Positions 1-5,549 of a DNA stretch of 18,279 nt are shown here, in pieces. The notes beneath the pieces are model-generated. The model did no database searches, was not told the origin of the DNA, and saw only the letters and a program-made list of their open reading frames with translations. Origin of the DNA: Kiritimatiellia bacterium (lineage in GTDB: Bacteria > Verrucomicrobiota > Kiritimatiellia > SLAD01). Made by a program: the position numbers and the translations under genes. Location of the stretch: positions 1 to 18,279 of the forward strand of contig SLCI01000206.1 in assembly GCA_007125875.1 (NCBI GenBank), read 5' to 3'. Positions within the stretch are counted from its first letter, which is position 1. Every line of letters starts with the position of its first letter.

Positions 1-7
1 GATCGCT

Positions 8-730
8 CTATTCCTGTTTGGGGTCGGGAGTATGTCCCGAACCGGTCTCTCTCGTCAACAAATCTGGGCGCCGCTCGCGCGTACGCTGTTCTGCCTGCTC
101 GCGCCGCCATGCCGCCACCGCACCGTGATGGCCGGATAACAGCACATCCGGCACTGTCATGCCCTCATACACCGGCGGCCGCGTGTAATGCGGATACTCC
201 AGCAAGCCTTCGCTAAACGACTCGTCGTCCGCCGATTCGTCATGTCCCAGCACACCGGGGATCATTCGGGCGACCGCATCAATCACGACTCCGGCGGCCA
301 ATACTCCATTCGTTAAAACGTAGTCGCCGATCGAAATCTCGTCGGTCACCAGCGCTTCACGTACCCGCTCATCCACACCTTCGTAATGCCCACAAATGAA
401 AATCAAATGCGGCGCATCTGCCAACTCGCGCGCGTACGCCTGATCAAACGTTCGCCCGGAAGGCGACATCAACAGCACCCGCGAGTCCGGCTGCCGCACG
501 GATGTAACAGCCTTAAATATGGGCTCTGGCTTCATCACCATGCCGGGACCGCCACCATAGGGGCGATCATCCGTGGTTCGATGCACATCGGTGGTGAAAT
601 CGCGCAAGTCGACTCCACGCACCTGAATGTAACCGCCGGTTTCCGCTCGTTTCAGGATGCTTTCTCCCACGATGCCATCAAGCATACGCGGAAAGATGGT
701 AATCACATCCATCTTGAGCGGAGCCGCCAT
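8..730 (-). CDS. trmD: tRNA (guanine37-N1)-methyltransferase TrmD
   Basis: TrmD methylates N1 of G37 next to the anticodon in tRNAs reading CNN codons, using SAM, and prevents +1 frameshifting. The 240-residue product has the family's usual length. It starts with the strand signature DVITIFPRML, followed by PYGGGPGMVMKPEP near residue 57, then the SPOUT trefoil-knot segments ICGHYEGVDER (about 113-123) and SIGDYVLTNGVLAAG (about 133-147), and GHDESADDESF carrying the conserved acidic region. The second knot motif has N where most homologues have G (usually VLTGGELAA). ATG at 730 is chosen because AGGTGG lies at 741-736, five bases upstream. A GTG at 739 abuts the khpA stop but lacks a ribosome site, and ATG at 712 is also possible. 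It is the last gene of the visible operon; whatever follows (often rplS) is outside the window. Confidence 0.96.
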   Translation of the reverse strand: MAAPLKMDVITIFPRMLDGIVGESILKRAETGGYIQVRGVDLRDFTTDVHRTTDDRPYGGGPGMVMKPEPIFKAVTSVRQPDSRVLLMSPSGRTFDQAYARELADAPHLIFICGHYEGVDERVREALVTDEISIGDYVLTNGVLAAGVVIDAVARMIPGVLGHDESADDESFSEGLLEYPHYTRPPVYEGMTVPDVLLSGHHGAVAAWRREQAEQRTRERRPDLLTRETGSGHTPDPKQE

Positions 731-739
731 GGGCGCCAC

Positions 740-970
740 CTACTCAACCACTTCCAGAACAGCTTTGCGGCCTTTGCGCGCGGCCATTGCACTCAGCAAT
801 GTCCGAATCGCACCCACCGTCTTGCCATCCTTGCCAATCACCTTGCCGACGTCACTCGAGTGACAACGCAGCTCGTAAATAGACGTGGTCGCACCCTGCA
901 ATTGAGAAATACGAACATCGTCCGGATGCTCAACCAGCATCCGAACCATGCTCAATAGCGATCGCTTCAT
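740..970 (-). CDS. khpA: KH-domain RNA-binding protein KhpA (YlqC family)
   Basis: This 76-residue protein is a single type-II KH domain. The nucleic-acid-binding GxxG loop is visible as VGKVIGKDGKTVGAIRTLL (GKDG at 46-49). KhpA proteins bind RNA broadly, often together with KhpB/Jag, and affect cell elongation and translation in the organisms studied. The gene almost always sits between rpsP and rimM/trmD, and it does so here. Its ATG (968-970) overlaps the rpsP TGA (967-969) as ATGA, so translation is probably coupled. Its TAG (740-742) forms part of the trmD ribosome site. Length and motif are typical of the family and nothing looks damaged. Confidence 0.93.
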   Translation of the reverse strand: MKRSLLSMVRMLVEHPDDVRISQLQGATTSIYELRCHSSDVGKVIGKDGKTVGAIRTLLSAMAARKGRKAVLEVVE

Positions 971-1350
971 GACTCTTGCTTGGCTTCCGTATCTGATTCA
1001 GATGCCGCAGCCTCGGCCTCAACGGGAGCAGGCTCGACCGGGGCTTCCGCCACTGCCGGAGCAGGCGACTCTTCCACCACCGGTTCCGGTGTCGCGGGGG
1101 CTAAACCCTCGCCTTTACGCGCCTTACGCACCAAACTCTTCACTGTATCCGAAAACTCGGCACCATTACCCTTCCAATAGTCCACGCGATCCAATTTCAA
1201 CGAGAAATTGGCTCCAGAGCGGACCGGATCGTACCAGCCGAGCGACTCCAGAAAGCGGCCGGATGTGCCACTGCGTGAATCGGTGGCGACGACCCGATAA
1301 AACGGGGTATTTTTGCGGCCCATTCGCCGTAATCTAATCTTTACTGACAT
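967..1350 (-). CDS. rpsP: 30S ribosomal protein S16, with long acidic C-terminal tail
   Basis: S16 binds 16S rRNA in the 5' domain and is needed for 30S assembly. The N-terminal part (MSVKIRLRRMGRKNTPFYR, then VVATDSRSGTSGRFLESLG and YDPVRSG) is diagnostic. The conserved core ends near residue 85. About 40 further residues, rich in Ala, Pro and Glu (PAPAVAEAPVEPAPVEAEAA), form a low-complexity acidic tail, so the protein has 127 residues instead of the usual 80-90. Similar unstructured tails occur on S16 in some phyla. ATG at 1350 is preferred over an in-frame start at 1371 because GGAGG (about 1358-1362) lies at good spacing upstream of it and because MSVKIRLRR is the family N-terminus. It follows ffh by 86 bp and overlaps khpA. 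Confidence 0.97.
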   Translation of the reverse strand: MSVKIRLRRMGRKNTPFYRVVATDSRSGTSGRFLESLGWYDPVRSGANFSLKLDRVDYWKGNGAEFSDTVKSLVRKARKGEGLAPATPEPVVEESPAPAVAEAPVEPAPVEAEAAASESDTEAKQES

Positions 1351-1436
1351 GCAGTTTCCTCCGATAGGCACACGTTCCCAACCAACTTGGTTCGAGGGAT
1401 TTCCGCGCGCCTGCTGAAAAGCCTTGGATATCTATC

Positions 1437-2765
1437 TTAGTTCCGACCTCGGCGCAACCTTTTTTCCATCTTTTTCATCTTCTTGGTCATGCGCTTCATC
1501 TGTTCCAAGCGCTTTAGCAAATCATTCACCGCCGCCACATCGGTGCCACTGCCCAGGGCGATACGTTCCCGGCGTCGCCCCTTGATGATCAACGGATTAC
1601 GACGCTCATGCGGCGTCATGCTCTGGATAATCGCTTTGGCACGGCCCCATTCGCGGCCGGAATCAGCACCCAACTGCTGCTTCGCCTGTTCCGGAATATC
1701 CATCCCGCCGGGCAACATTTCGAGCAGGTTTTCGAGCGGCCCCATCTTCTCCATCTGCTCGATTTGCATCAGGAAATCCTCGAAATTGAAGGCATTCCGA
1801 CGCAATCGCTCTTCCATCCGCACCATCGTGTCTTGATCGACAACGGACTGCGCCTTTTCGACGAGACTGACGACATCGCCCATGCCCAAAATGCGTGAAG
1901 CCATGCGATCCGGGTGAAAGGGCTCCAAATCTTCCGGACGTTCCCCCACCCCGACCAGCAGAATCGGGCAACCGGTAACATGCTGAATCGATAAGGCCGC
2001 GCCGCCACGCGCGTCGCCGTCCAGTTTCGTCAGGATTAGCCCCGTCAAGCCAATGGCTTCGTGAAAGCTCTCGGCCACATGCACCGATTCCTGTCCGATC
2101 GCGGCATCCACCACCAAGGCCACATTGCGGGGCTCAACGGCGTCTTTAAGCTCTTTCAATTCCTCCACCAGCTCGGTATCGACCTGGAAACGCCCGCCAC
2201 TATCATAAATCACCACATCGGCGCCGGCACGTTCGGTTTCCGCTCGCGCCCTGCGCCCCAGCGCCGGCACGGTTTCGCCTTTCTGCGGGGCAATCACATC
2301 GACGCCCACTTGGCGGCCCAGTACTTGCAGCTGTTCCACGGCGGCTGGACGCCGGATATCGCAGGCCACCAAGACGACTTTGCGCCCTTCCTTCTTCCAG
2401 CGCATCGCCAGCTTGCCCGCCGTGGTCGTTTTACCTGCGCCGTGCAGGCCGAGGAGTAAGAGCGTGGCGGGACGCGCGTTGAGATCGAAGTCTTTGCGAT
2501 TCTCTCCCAAAAGCCGCACCAGTTCATCGTGGATGCGCTTGACCACCTGCTGGCCGGGCGTAACGCTCTCCAGCACCCCCTCCCCCATACACTGCTCGCG
2601 CACACGTCCAATAAAGTCGCGTACAACTTCGTAGTTTACGTCCGCTTCCAGCAAAGCCATACGCACTTCGCGCATAGCGTCCTTGATGTTGCTCTCGGAC
2701 AACTTGCCGTAACCGCGCAGGTTCTTAAATATCTTTTGTAACGAGCCTGATAATGAATCAAACAT
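1437..2765 (-). CDS. ffh: signal recognition particle protein Ffh (SRP54), with altered GTPase motifs
   Basis: Ffh binds 4.5S/SRP RNA and signal sequences and delivers ribosomes to FtsY at the membrane. All domains are present in 442 residues: the N helical bundle (1-90), the G domain with P-loop GLHGAGKTTT (106-115), TKLDGDARGG (246-255) and GERPEDLEPF (about 274-283), and the methionine-rich M domain (about 328-440). The M domain contains the RNA-binding stretch SMTPHERRNPLIIKGRRRER and ends in a Met/Lys tail. Several usually near-invariant positions differ: Q to H in the P-loop, CDIRRPAAV where DTYRPAAI is common, and YDSGGR (187-192) in place of DTAGR. The frame is intact, so this looks like divergence and not decay. 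ATG at 2765 has GAGGGA a few bases upstream and starts 17 bp after the rdgC-like stop. Confidence 0.96.
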   Translation of the reverse strand: MFDSLSGSLQKIFKNLRGYGKLSESNIKDAMREVRMALLEADVNYEVVRDFIGRVREQCMGEGVLESVTPGQQVVKRIHDELVRLLGENRKDFDLNARPATLLLLGLHGAGKTTTAGKLAMRWKKEGRKVVLVACDIRRPAAVEQLQVLGRQVGVDVIAPQKGETVPALGRRARAETERAGADVVIYDSGGRFQVDTELVEELKELKDAVEPRNVALVVDAAIGQESVHVAESFHEAIGLTGLILTKLDGDARGGAALSIQHVTGCPILLVGVGERPEDLEPFHPDRMASRILGMGDVVSLVEKAQSVVDQDTMVRMEERLRRNAFNFEDFLMQIEQMEKMGPLENLLEMLPGGMDIPEQAKQQLGADSGREWGRAKAIIQSMTPHERRNPLIIKGRRRERIALGSGTDVAAVNDLLKRLEQMKRMTKKMKKMEKRLRRGRN

Positions 2766-2782
2766 GGCCGATCCCTCGCTGC

Positions 2783-3871
2783 TCAGCGATCACTGACCCA
2801 CTTGCGGATGCGCTGAACCTCGTCCTTCCACTCTTCCTCGCGGCTGCGCCGCGTCAGAAACTCATCATACAAGCGGAAGAAGAGATCCACAAATTGATCA
2901 ACTTTCAAAATTCGCTCCTGAAAACGACTGAGCGGATCCAATTTCTCTTCACTTTCGGGCAGCTTCAACCCACGGAAAATGAATTGATCTGCGTCCAGCG
3001 TGCAGCTCCAGGTGTCCTCGCCCGAAACCAGATTCAAGCGCGCTTGCTTCAGTTTCTTGCCCACCAACAAAGCGGTCTTCGCCTCAGCGCTCAGCAAGGG
3101 CGCCCCCTTTCGTAATACCGCCAAATGGGCGCCGTCTCCTTCCATATGAAAAGTCAGCGGCCCCTCGATCAGCACCGCCACGGACTCGTTTTCTAAAGTA
3201 ATTGCGCCTTGTTCCGCTTCCGACATGTACCAAAGCCAGGTCAGAAAATCCTCGCCCACGATATGGTGTACCTGCCGGTCCTCCAAATTGGGCGAAAAGC
3301 TCGAGGGCATCAGCTCCTCGGCGTCGATTTGCTTGCGTCGCAGCGCCGTTTCGGACGGCATGGCTGGGATCAAGGCAAAGCCCATCGCCCGCGCAAAAGC
3401 GATCTGAAACGCGTCTAATTGCTTCTCCGAAATGCAGGACGCGTAAATCAGCGGTTGGGCCGCGGATTGTACCACGTGAATGCCTTTCAGTTGCGGCGGC
3501 ATCTGCGGCAAGAGCCGCTCGATAATCGCGGCCTTGATTTCGGACCGCTCCTTACGGCGAATGAATTGCATCCCGGTCGCCTGCAAATGGGCCAATTCCT
3601 CCATCGTTTGCTCCGCCTTCAGCAGCGCGGGCGGAATCTGACGCACCGCCTGCATCAGCGAAAGGCGCAGATGACCGGCATAATAGGCGTTATCGGGTGT
3701 AATCACTCGATCCAGCAAGTGTCGGCCACCGACCCAGCCTTGAATCGGCTCTTCCCGCAAGCTTTCCAAGGACGGCGCCGCCTGGGCCGCAAACCGGTCC
3801 ACCGCATCTTCCGGCAAGTCGCGGGGCATGAAAAATACGCGACAACTTATGGTTCCACTCTCAAATCCCAC
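2783..3871 (-). CDS. RdgC-like recombination-associated protein
   Basis: The 362-residue protein is collinear with RdgC (E. coli, about 300 residues). It has an N-terminal strand segment (SGTISCRVFFMPRDLP), a GWV tryptophan motif (about 45-47), a proline-marked helix (RQIPPALLKAE), a charged linker ending in RRKERSEIKAAIIERLLPQM, and the strand-helix unit IYASCISEKQLDAFQIAFARAMG. The C-terminal third is longer than in E. coli and contains GEDFLTWLWYMSE. RdgC forms a ring around double-stranded DNA and modulates RecA filaments; whether this divergent copy does the same is inferred. The start is GTG at 3871 with GAGGAG seven bases upstream. It is the first gene of the minus-strand operon, 17 bp ahead of ffh, which is an unusual neighbour. 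I judged the family from my memory of the E. coli sequence, so a profile search would be decisive. Confidence 0.75.
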   Translation of the reverse strand: MGFESGTISCRVFFMPRDLPEDAVDRFAAQAAPSLESLREEPIQGWVGGRHLLDRVITPDNAYYAGHLRLSLMQAVRQIPPALLKAEQTMEELAHLQATGMQFIRRKERSEIKAAIIERLLPQMPPQLKGIHVVQSAAQPLIYASCISEKQLDAFQIAFARAMGFALIPAMPSETALRRKQIDAEELMPSSFSPNLEDRQVHHIVGEDFLTWLWYMSEAEQGAITLENESVAVLIEGPLTFHMEGDGAHLAVLRKGAPLLSAEAKTALLVGKKLKQARLNLVSGEDTWSCTLDADQFIFRGLKLPESEEKLDPLSRFQERILKVDQFVDLFFRLYDEFLTRRSREEEWKDEVQRIRKWVSDR

Positions 3872-3895
3872 AGCATTCTCCTCGTCGTTAAATTG

Positions 3896-3916
3896 AAGGT
3901 GCGTACCTTGCCCTAC
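3896..3916 (-). repeat. REP-like hairpin R1 (GTAGGGC head)
   Basis: On the minus strand GTAGGGC is followed directly by AAGGT-ACGC-ACCTT, a 5 bp stem with a 4 nt loop. The head and hairpin layout match the other GTAG-headed elements in the window, although the stem sequence is different. It lies in the leader of the rdgC-like gene, so it would be transcribed with that operon if the promoter is further upstream. Confidence 0.5.
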
Positions 3917-4026
3917 TCAGCAACGGAAGCAAAGCAAAAGCCTCCGGAAGCAGGGGGGAAAGGCGTTCTTTGTTCTTCGTTGGGGAACTACGGATGACGC
4001 GGATAGCGCGGATGCTTCGCTTGTGT

Positions 4027-4048
4027 GCCGAGCTGGTGCTTGGTGTTC
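4027..4048 (+). repeat. dispersed hairpin element H1
   Basis: The core GAGCTGGTGCTTGGTG folds as GCCGAGC-TGGT-GCTTGGT, a 7 bp stem with two G-T pairs and a 4 nt loop. All 22 bases of this copy are identical to those at 5469-5490, and a diverged copy lies at 4403-4421. It is non-coding and dispersed on both sides of the vapBC locus. Confidence 0.65.
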
Positions 4049-4115
4049 GCGGGGTGCCGCGACACAATCGTGTACCTAAACATACGCTCCAGCGAGGCAA
4101 TTGCGCGGTCACCGC

Positions 4116-4347
4116 CCGCGCCTACAGAGAACGCGCGAGTCAACCGAAGGTGCGCTGTGCGGTGGGCGAAGGGGGCAAATTCGTTTACGAATTTGAGCGC
4201 GGGGAACGGGTCAGATGCGGCCCAGCGCTAGGCGCGTGGGGCGGTGCTGGACTCTTGTCCGCGCCGACCCGCGCAACAACGCGATAGGTCGTAGCTGGCA
4301 CGGACCATCGCGCAACCCCTTCGGACACCGCCAACCAACGAATCGAC
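4116..4347 (+). repeat. long direct repeat LR, copy A (left of vapBC)
   Basis: About 232 bp matches 5126-5357 in the same orientation. By my own base-by-base reading, the first ~190 bp differ at only about nine positions including a one-base gap, and the last ~40 bp are more diverged. Both copies contain the perfect inverted repeat CAAATTCG-TTTA/G-CGAATTTG (here 4176-4195) and a palindromic core around AGCGCT. The left edge, read on the minus strand, is GTAGGCGCGG, echoing the GTAG heads of the small hairpins. The one-base gap breaks any common reading frame, so the repeat is unlikely to code for protein. Confidence 0.85.
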
Positions 4348-4354
4348 AGTAAAC

Positions 4355-4377
4355 GAACCGCCTCACGGCGGCCCTAC
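4355..4377 (-). repeat. REP-like hairpin R2 (GTAGGGC head)
   Basis: On the minus strand GTAGGGC is followed by CCGCC-GTGA-GGCGG when the last head base is shared with the stem. The 23 bases are identical to 9506-9528 except for one loop base (GTGA versus GTAA), although the two copies are 5 kb apart beside unrelated genes. This is the best single piece of evidence for a dispersed repeat family. Confidence 0.8.
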
Positions 4378-4402
4378 GAGCAGGCGTCGCGATTCTCACG
4401 CA

Positions 4403-4421
4403 GGGCTGGTGCTCGGCGTTC
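4403..4421 (+). repeat. dispersed hairpin element H2 (diverged copy)
   Basis: GGGCTGGTGCTCGGCGTTC is a diverged copy of H1 and H3, keeping the TGGT loop and the GTTC end. It lies after long repeat A and hairpin R2, the same order seen after long repeat B. Confidence 0.5.
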
Positions 4422-4430
4422 TCGGTGGTA

Positions 4431-4442
4431 GGCGAATTCGCC
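4431..4442. repeat. 12-nt perfect palindrome downstream of vapC
   Basis: GGCGAATTCGCC is a perfect palindrome, 5 bp beyond the vapC stop. On the plus strand it is preceded by GGTA, giving a GTAGGC head like other elements. There is no T-run after it on the minus strand, so it does not look like a classic intrinsic terminator. Confidence 0.45.
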
Positions 4443-4447
4443 CAGTC

Positions 4448-4852
4448 TCACTTCTTCAGGAAATCTTCCGCCGAAATGGCAATTGATGGGAACAGCTTTA
4501 GCACGGCTTTGTCAAAAGTCACCAAGGGTACTCCAAGTTGACTCGCCAACACCACAAACTCCCCGTCATACGCAGTAATGTTATGGCGATACGTTAGCGC
4601 TAACACCTCGTCGGATGGCACGGCGTATTCCCGGCCACGCCAAAGTCGTTCCGCCTTTTCCATGGTTACCCGGCCCTCCTGAAGCGACATCCCCTGGTGA
4701 CGCATATAAAGGGTTATGATGTTGCGAAGTTCAGACCGGCAAATCAATGGCACCGCCCAGTCTGGATCCCTCAACAACACTTCATCCGCCAAATCGCTTT
4801 TATCTCCGGGCAGCAGGAGATACGCGATCAGATTGGAATCAGCGACGATCAT
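4448..4852 (-). CDS. vapC: PIN-domain ribonuclease toxin, VapC type
   Basis: The 134-residue protein is a PIN domain. The four acidic residues that hold the metal are visible: D5 in MIVADSNLIAYLL, E41 in CRSELRN, D96 in ITAYDGEFVVLA and D114 in LVTFDKAV. VapC toxins cut tRNA or rRNA in the cytoplasm and are held inactive by a VapB antitoxin. Length is typical of the family and all catalytic positions are intact, so it is probably active. Its ATG (4850-4852) overlaps the antitoxin TGA (4849-4851) as ATGA, giving coupled translation. The two-gene operon is enclosed by the long direct repeats. The RNA target cannot be read from sequence. Confidence 0.9.
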   Translation of the reverse strand: MIVADSNLIAYLLLPGDKSDLADEVLLRDPDWAVPLICRSELRNIITLYMRHQGMSLQEGRVTMEKAERLWRGREYAVPSDEVLALTYRHNITAYDGEFVVLASQLGVPLVTFDKAVLKLFPSIAISAEDFLKK

Positions 4853-5085
4853 GGCCGATTTGCGTTCGCCATCTCAATCAACCGATCACTCATCCGGCCT
4901 GGCATACCAGCACGATGCGCACGAATGTCATGGAGCATCGCATCCGTATCAACCGGCGTCGGACTTACGGCCATTTCCAAGCAGGCAAGCGCCTCTTTGT
5001 TGAGGCTCCGGCCATGTTGACGGGCCCGTTGCTTGAGGGCGGAATGTAGCGGTGAAGGAATGTTTTTCAGTGTGATCGTCTTCAT
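4849..5085 (-). CDS. vapB: ribbon-helix-helix antitoxin, FitA/VapB type
   Basis: This 78-residue protein starts with MKTITLKNIPSPLHSALKQR, the strand and first helix of an Arc/FitA-like ribbon-helix-helix DNA-binding domain, followed by the second helix (RSLNKEALACLEMAV). The C-terminal half, about 45-78, is charged and flexible and should wrap the VapC active site. The gene lies upstream of and overlaps vapC, the usual antitoxin-first order. A TTGACA/TATGGT promoter and an ACAACC/GGTTGT inverted repeat sit directly upstream, which fits autorepression by the VapBC complex. No ribosome site precedes the ATG, and the -10 box ends 6 nt from it, so the message may be leaderless. Confidence 0.88.
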   Translation of the reverse strand: MKTITLKNIPSPLHSALKQRARQHGRSLNKEALACLEMAVSPTPVDTDAMLHDIRAHRAGMPGRMSDRLIEMANANRP

Positions 5086-5091
5086 AATGAA

Positions 5092-5119
5092 ACCATATCA
5101 CAACCATTTCGGTTGTCAA
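5092..5119 (-). promoter_or_regulatory. vapBC promoter with embedded operator palindrome
   Basis: On the minus strand TTGACA (5119-5114) and TATGGT (5097-5092) are separated by 16 bases. The spacer and the end of the -35 box hold the inverted repeat ACAACC-(5 nt)-GGTTGT (5100-5116), a good candidate operator for the ribbon-helix-helix antitoxin. The -10 box ends six bases before the antitoxin ATG, placing the expected transcript start at or next to the start codon. Confidence 0.7.
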
Positions 5120-5125
5120 TGGGTA

Positions 5126-5357
5126 CCGCGCCTACGGAGAACGCGCAAGTCAACCGAAGGTGTGCTGTGCGGTGGGCGAAGGGGCAAATTCGTTTGCGAA
5201 TTTGAGCGCGGGGGGACGGGTCAGATGCGGCCTAGCGCTAGGCGCGTGGGGCGGTGCTGGACTCTTGTCCGCGCCGACCCGCGCAACAACGTGATAGGTC
5301 GAAGCTGGCACGGACCACAAGCGACCCCGTCGGCCACCGCCAATCCACGGAAACGAC
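5126..5357 (+). repeat. long direct repeat LR, copy B (right of vapBC)
   Basis: This is the second copy of the ~232 bp repeat at 4116-4347, in the same orientation with starts 1010 bp apart. It keeps the CAAATTCG/CGAATTTG inverted repeat (5185-5204) and has a perfect CCTAGCGCTAGG palindrome where copy A has one mismatch. It begins 7 bp beyond the vapBC -35 box, so the toxin-antitoxin promoter abuts the repeat edge. Confidence 0.85.
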
Positions 5358-5377
5358 TCGCATGACGCCGAAGCGGC

Positions 5378-5399
5378 GACCCGCAAGCGGGCGCCCTAC
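5378..5399 (-). repeat. REP-like hairpin R3 (GTAGGGC head)
   Basis: On the minus strand GTAGGGC and a G are followed by CCCG-CTTG-CGGG. It differs from 9617-9638 by a C-to-T and G-to-A pair at matching stem positions, a compensatory change that keeps the hairpin. The CTTG loop is shared with 9617-9638 and 9554-9580. Confidence 0.75.
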
Positions 5400-5410
5400 A
5401 CCATCCAAGT

Positions 5411-5434
5411 GCCGACCGCAGAGGGTCGGCCTAC
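5411..5434 (-). repeat. REP-like hairpin R4 (GTAG head, 7 bp stem)
   Basis: On the minus strand GTAG is followed by the perfect 7 bp inverted repeat GCCGACC/GGTCGGC around a 6 nt loop. The head overlaps the stem. It lies 11 bp from R3 in the same orientation, so the two could form a paired REP unit. Confidence 0.6.
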
Positions 5435-5468
5435 AACAACAAGGCCGCGATCGATGGCGATCGCCCTT

Positions 5469-5490
5469 GCCGAGCTGGTGCTTGGTGTTC
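5469..5490 (+). repeat. dispersed hairpin element H3
   Basis: The 22 bases are identical to those of H1 at 4027-4048 (core GAGCTGGTGCTTGGTG). The element ends 59 bp before the AsmA-like gene and would lie in or near its leader. Confidence 0.65.
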
Positions 5491-5549
5491 CCGATTGATT
5501 ATTGAACAAGGCCAAGATATTTTCCGTCTATTGTCCTCACAGGAGATTT

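Larger units (their letters stand above)
3872..4447. other. non-coding, repeat-rich intergenic block, left of vapC
   Basis: This 576 bp holds no convincing gene. From left to right it contains a GTAG-headed hairpin (3896-3916), a short 9-nt-period run of GGAT units (3992-4013), hairpin element H1 (4027-4048), the first long direct repeat (4116-4347), a REP-like hairpin (4355-4377), hairpin element H2 (4403-4421) and a 12-nt perfect palindrome (4431-4442). The promoter of the rdgC-ffh operon must lie in its left part, but I could not find a convincing -35/-10 pair. Confidence 0.8.
5086..5549. other. non-coding, repeat-rich intergenic block, right of vapB
   Basis: This 464 bp carries the vapBC promoter/operator, long repeat copy B (5126-5357), two REP-like hairpins (5378-5399 and 5411-5434), hairpin element H3 (5469-5490) and the leader of the AsmA-like gene. 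I see no gene. Open frames across the repeat do not match frames in the other repeat copy. Confidence 0.8.

Noticed and set aside
386..958. 190-codon open frame on the plus strand opposite trmD and khpA
   Set aside because: It lies entirely antisense to two well-supported genes, has no recognisable motif, and is the kind of frame high-GC genes produce on the opposite strand.
3419..3997. 192-codon open frame on the plus strand opposite the RdgC-like gene
   Set aside because: Antisense to a gene with clear family features, and the translation is low-complexity, rich in Arg, Leu and Gln.
3970..4287. Possible short gene across long repeat A, with a similar-looking frame in repeat B
   Set aside because: A one-base gap between the two repeat copies shifts the frame, so the protein is not shared; there is no ribosome site or known domain.
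4431..4442. Terminator for vapBC
   Set aside because: The palindrome is perfect but is not followed by a T-run on the minus strand.
4116..5357. Insertion sequence or composite transposon
   Set aside because: No transposase or recombinase frame lies between or beside the repeats, and I found no terminal inverted repeats at the long repeat edges.
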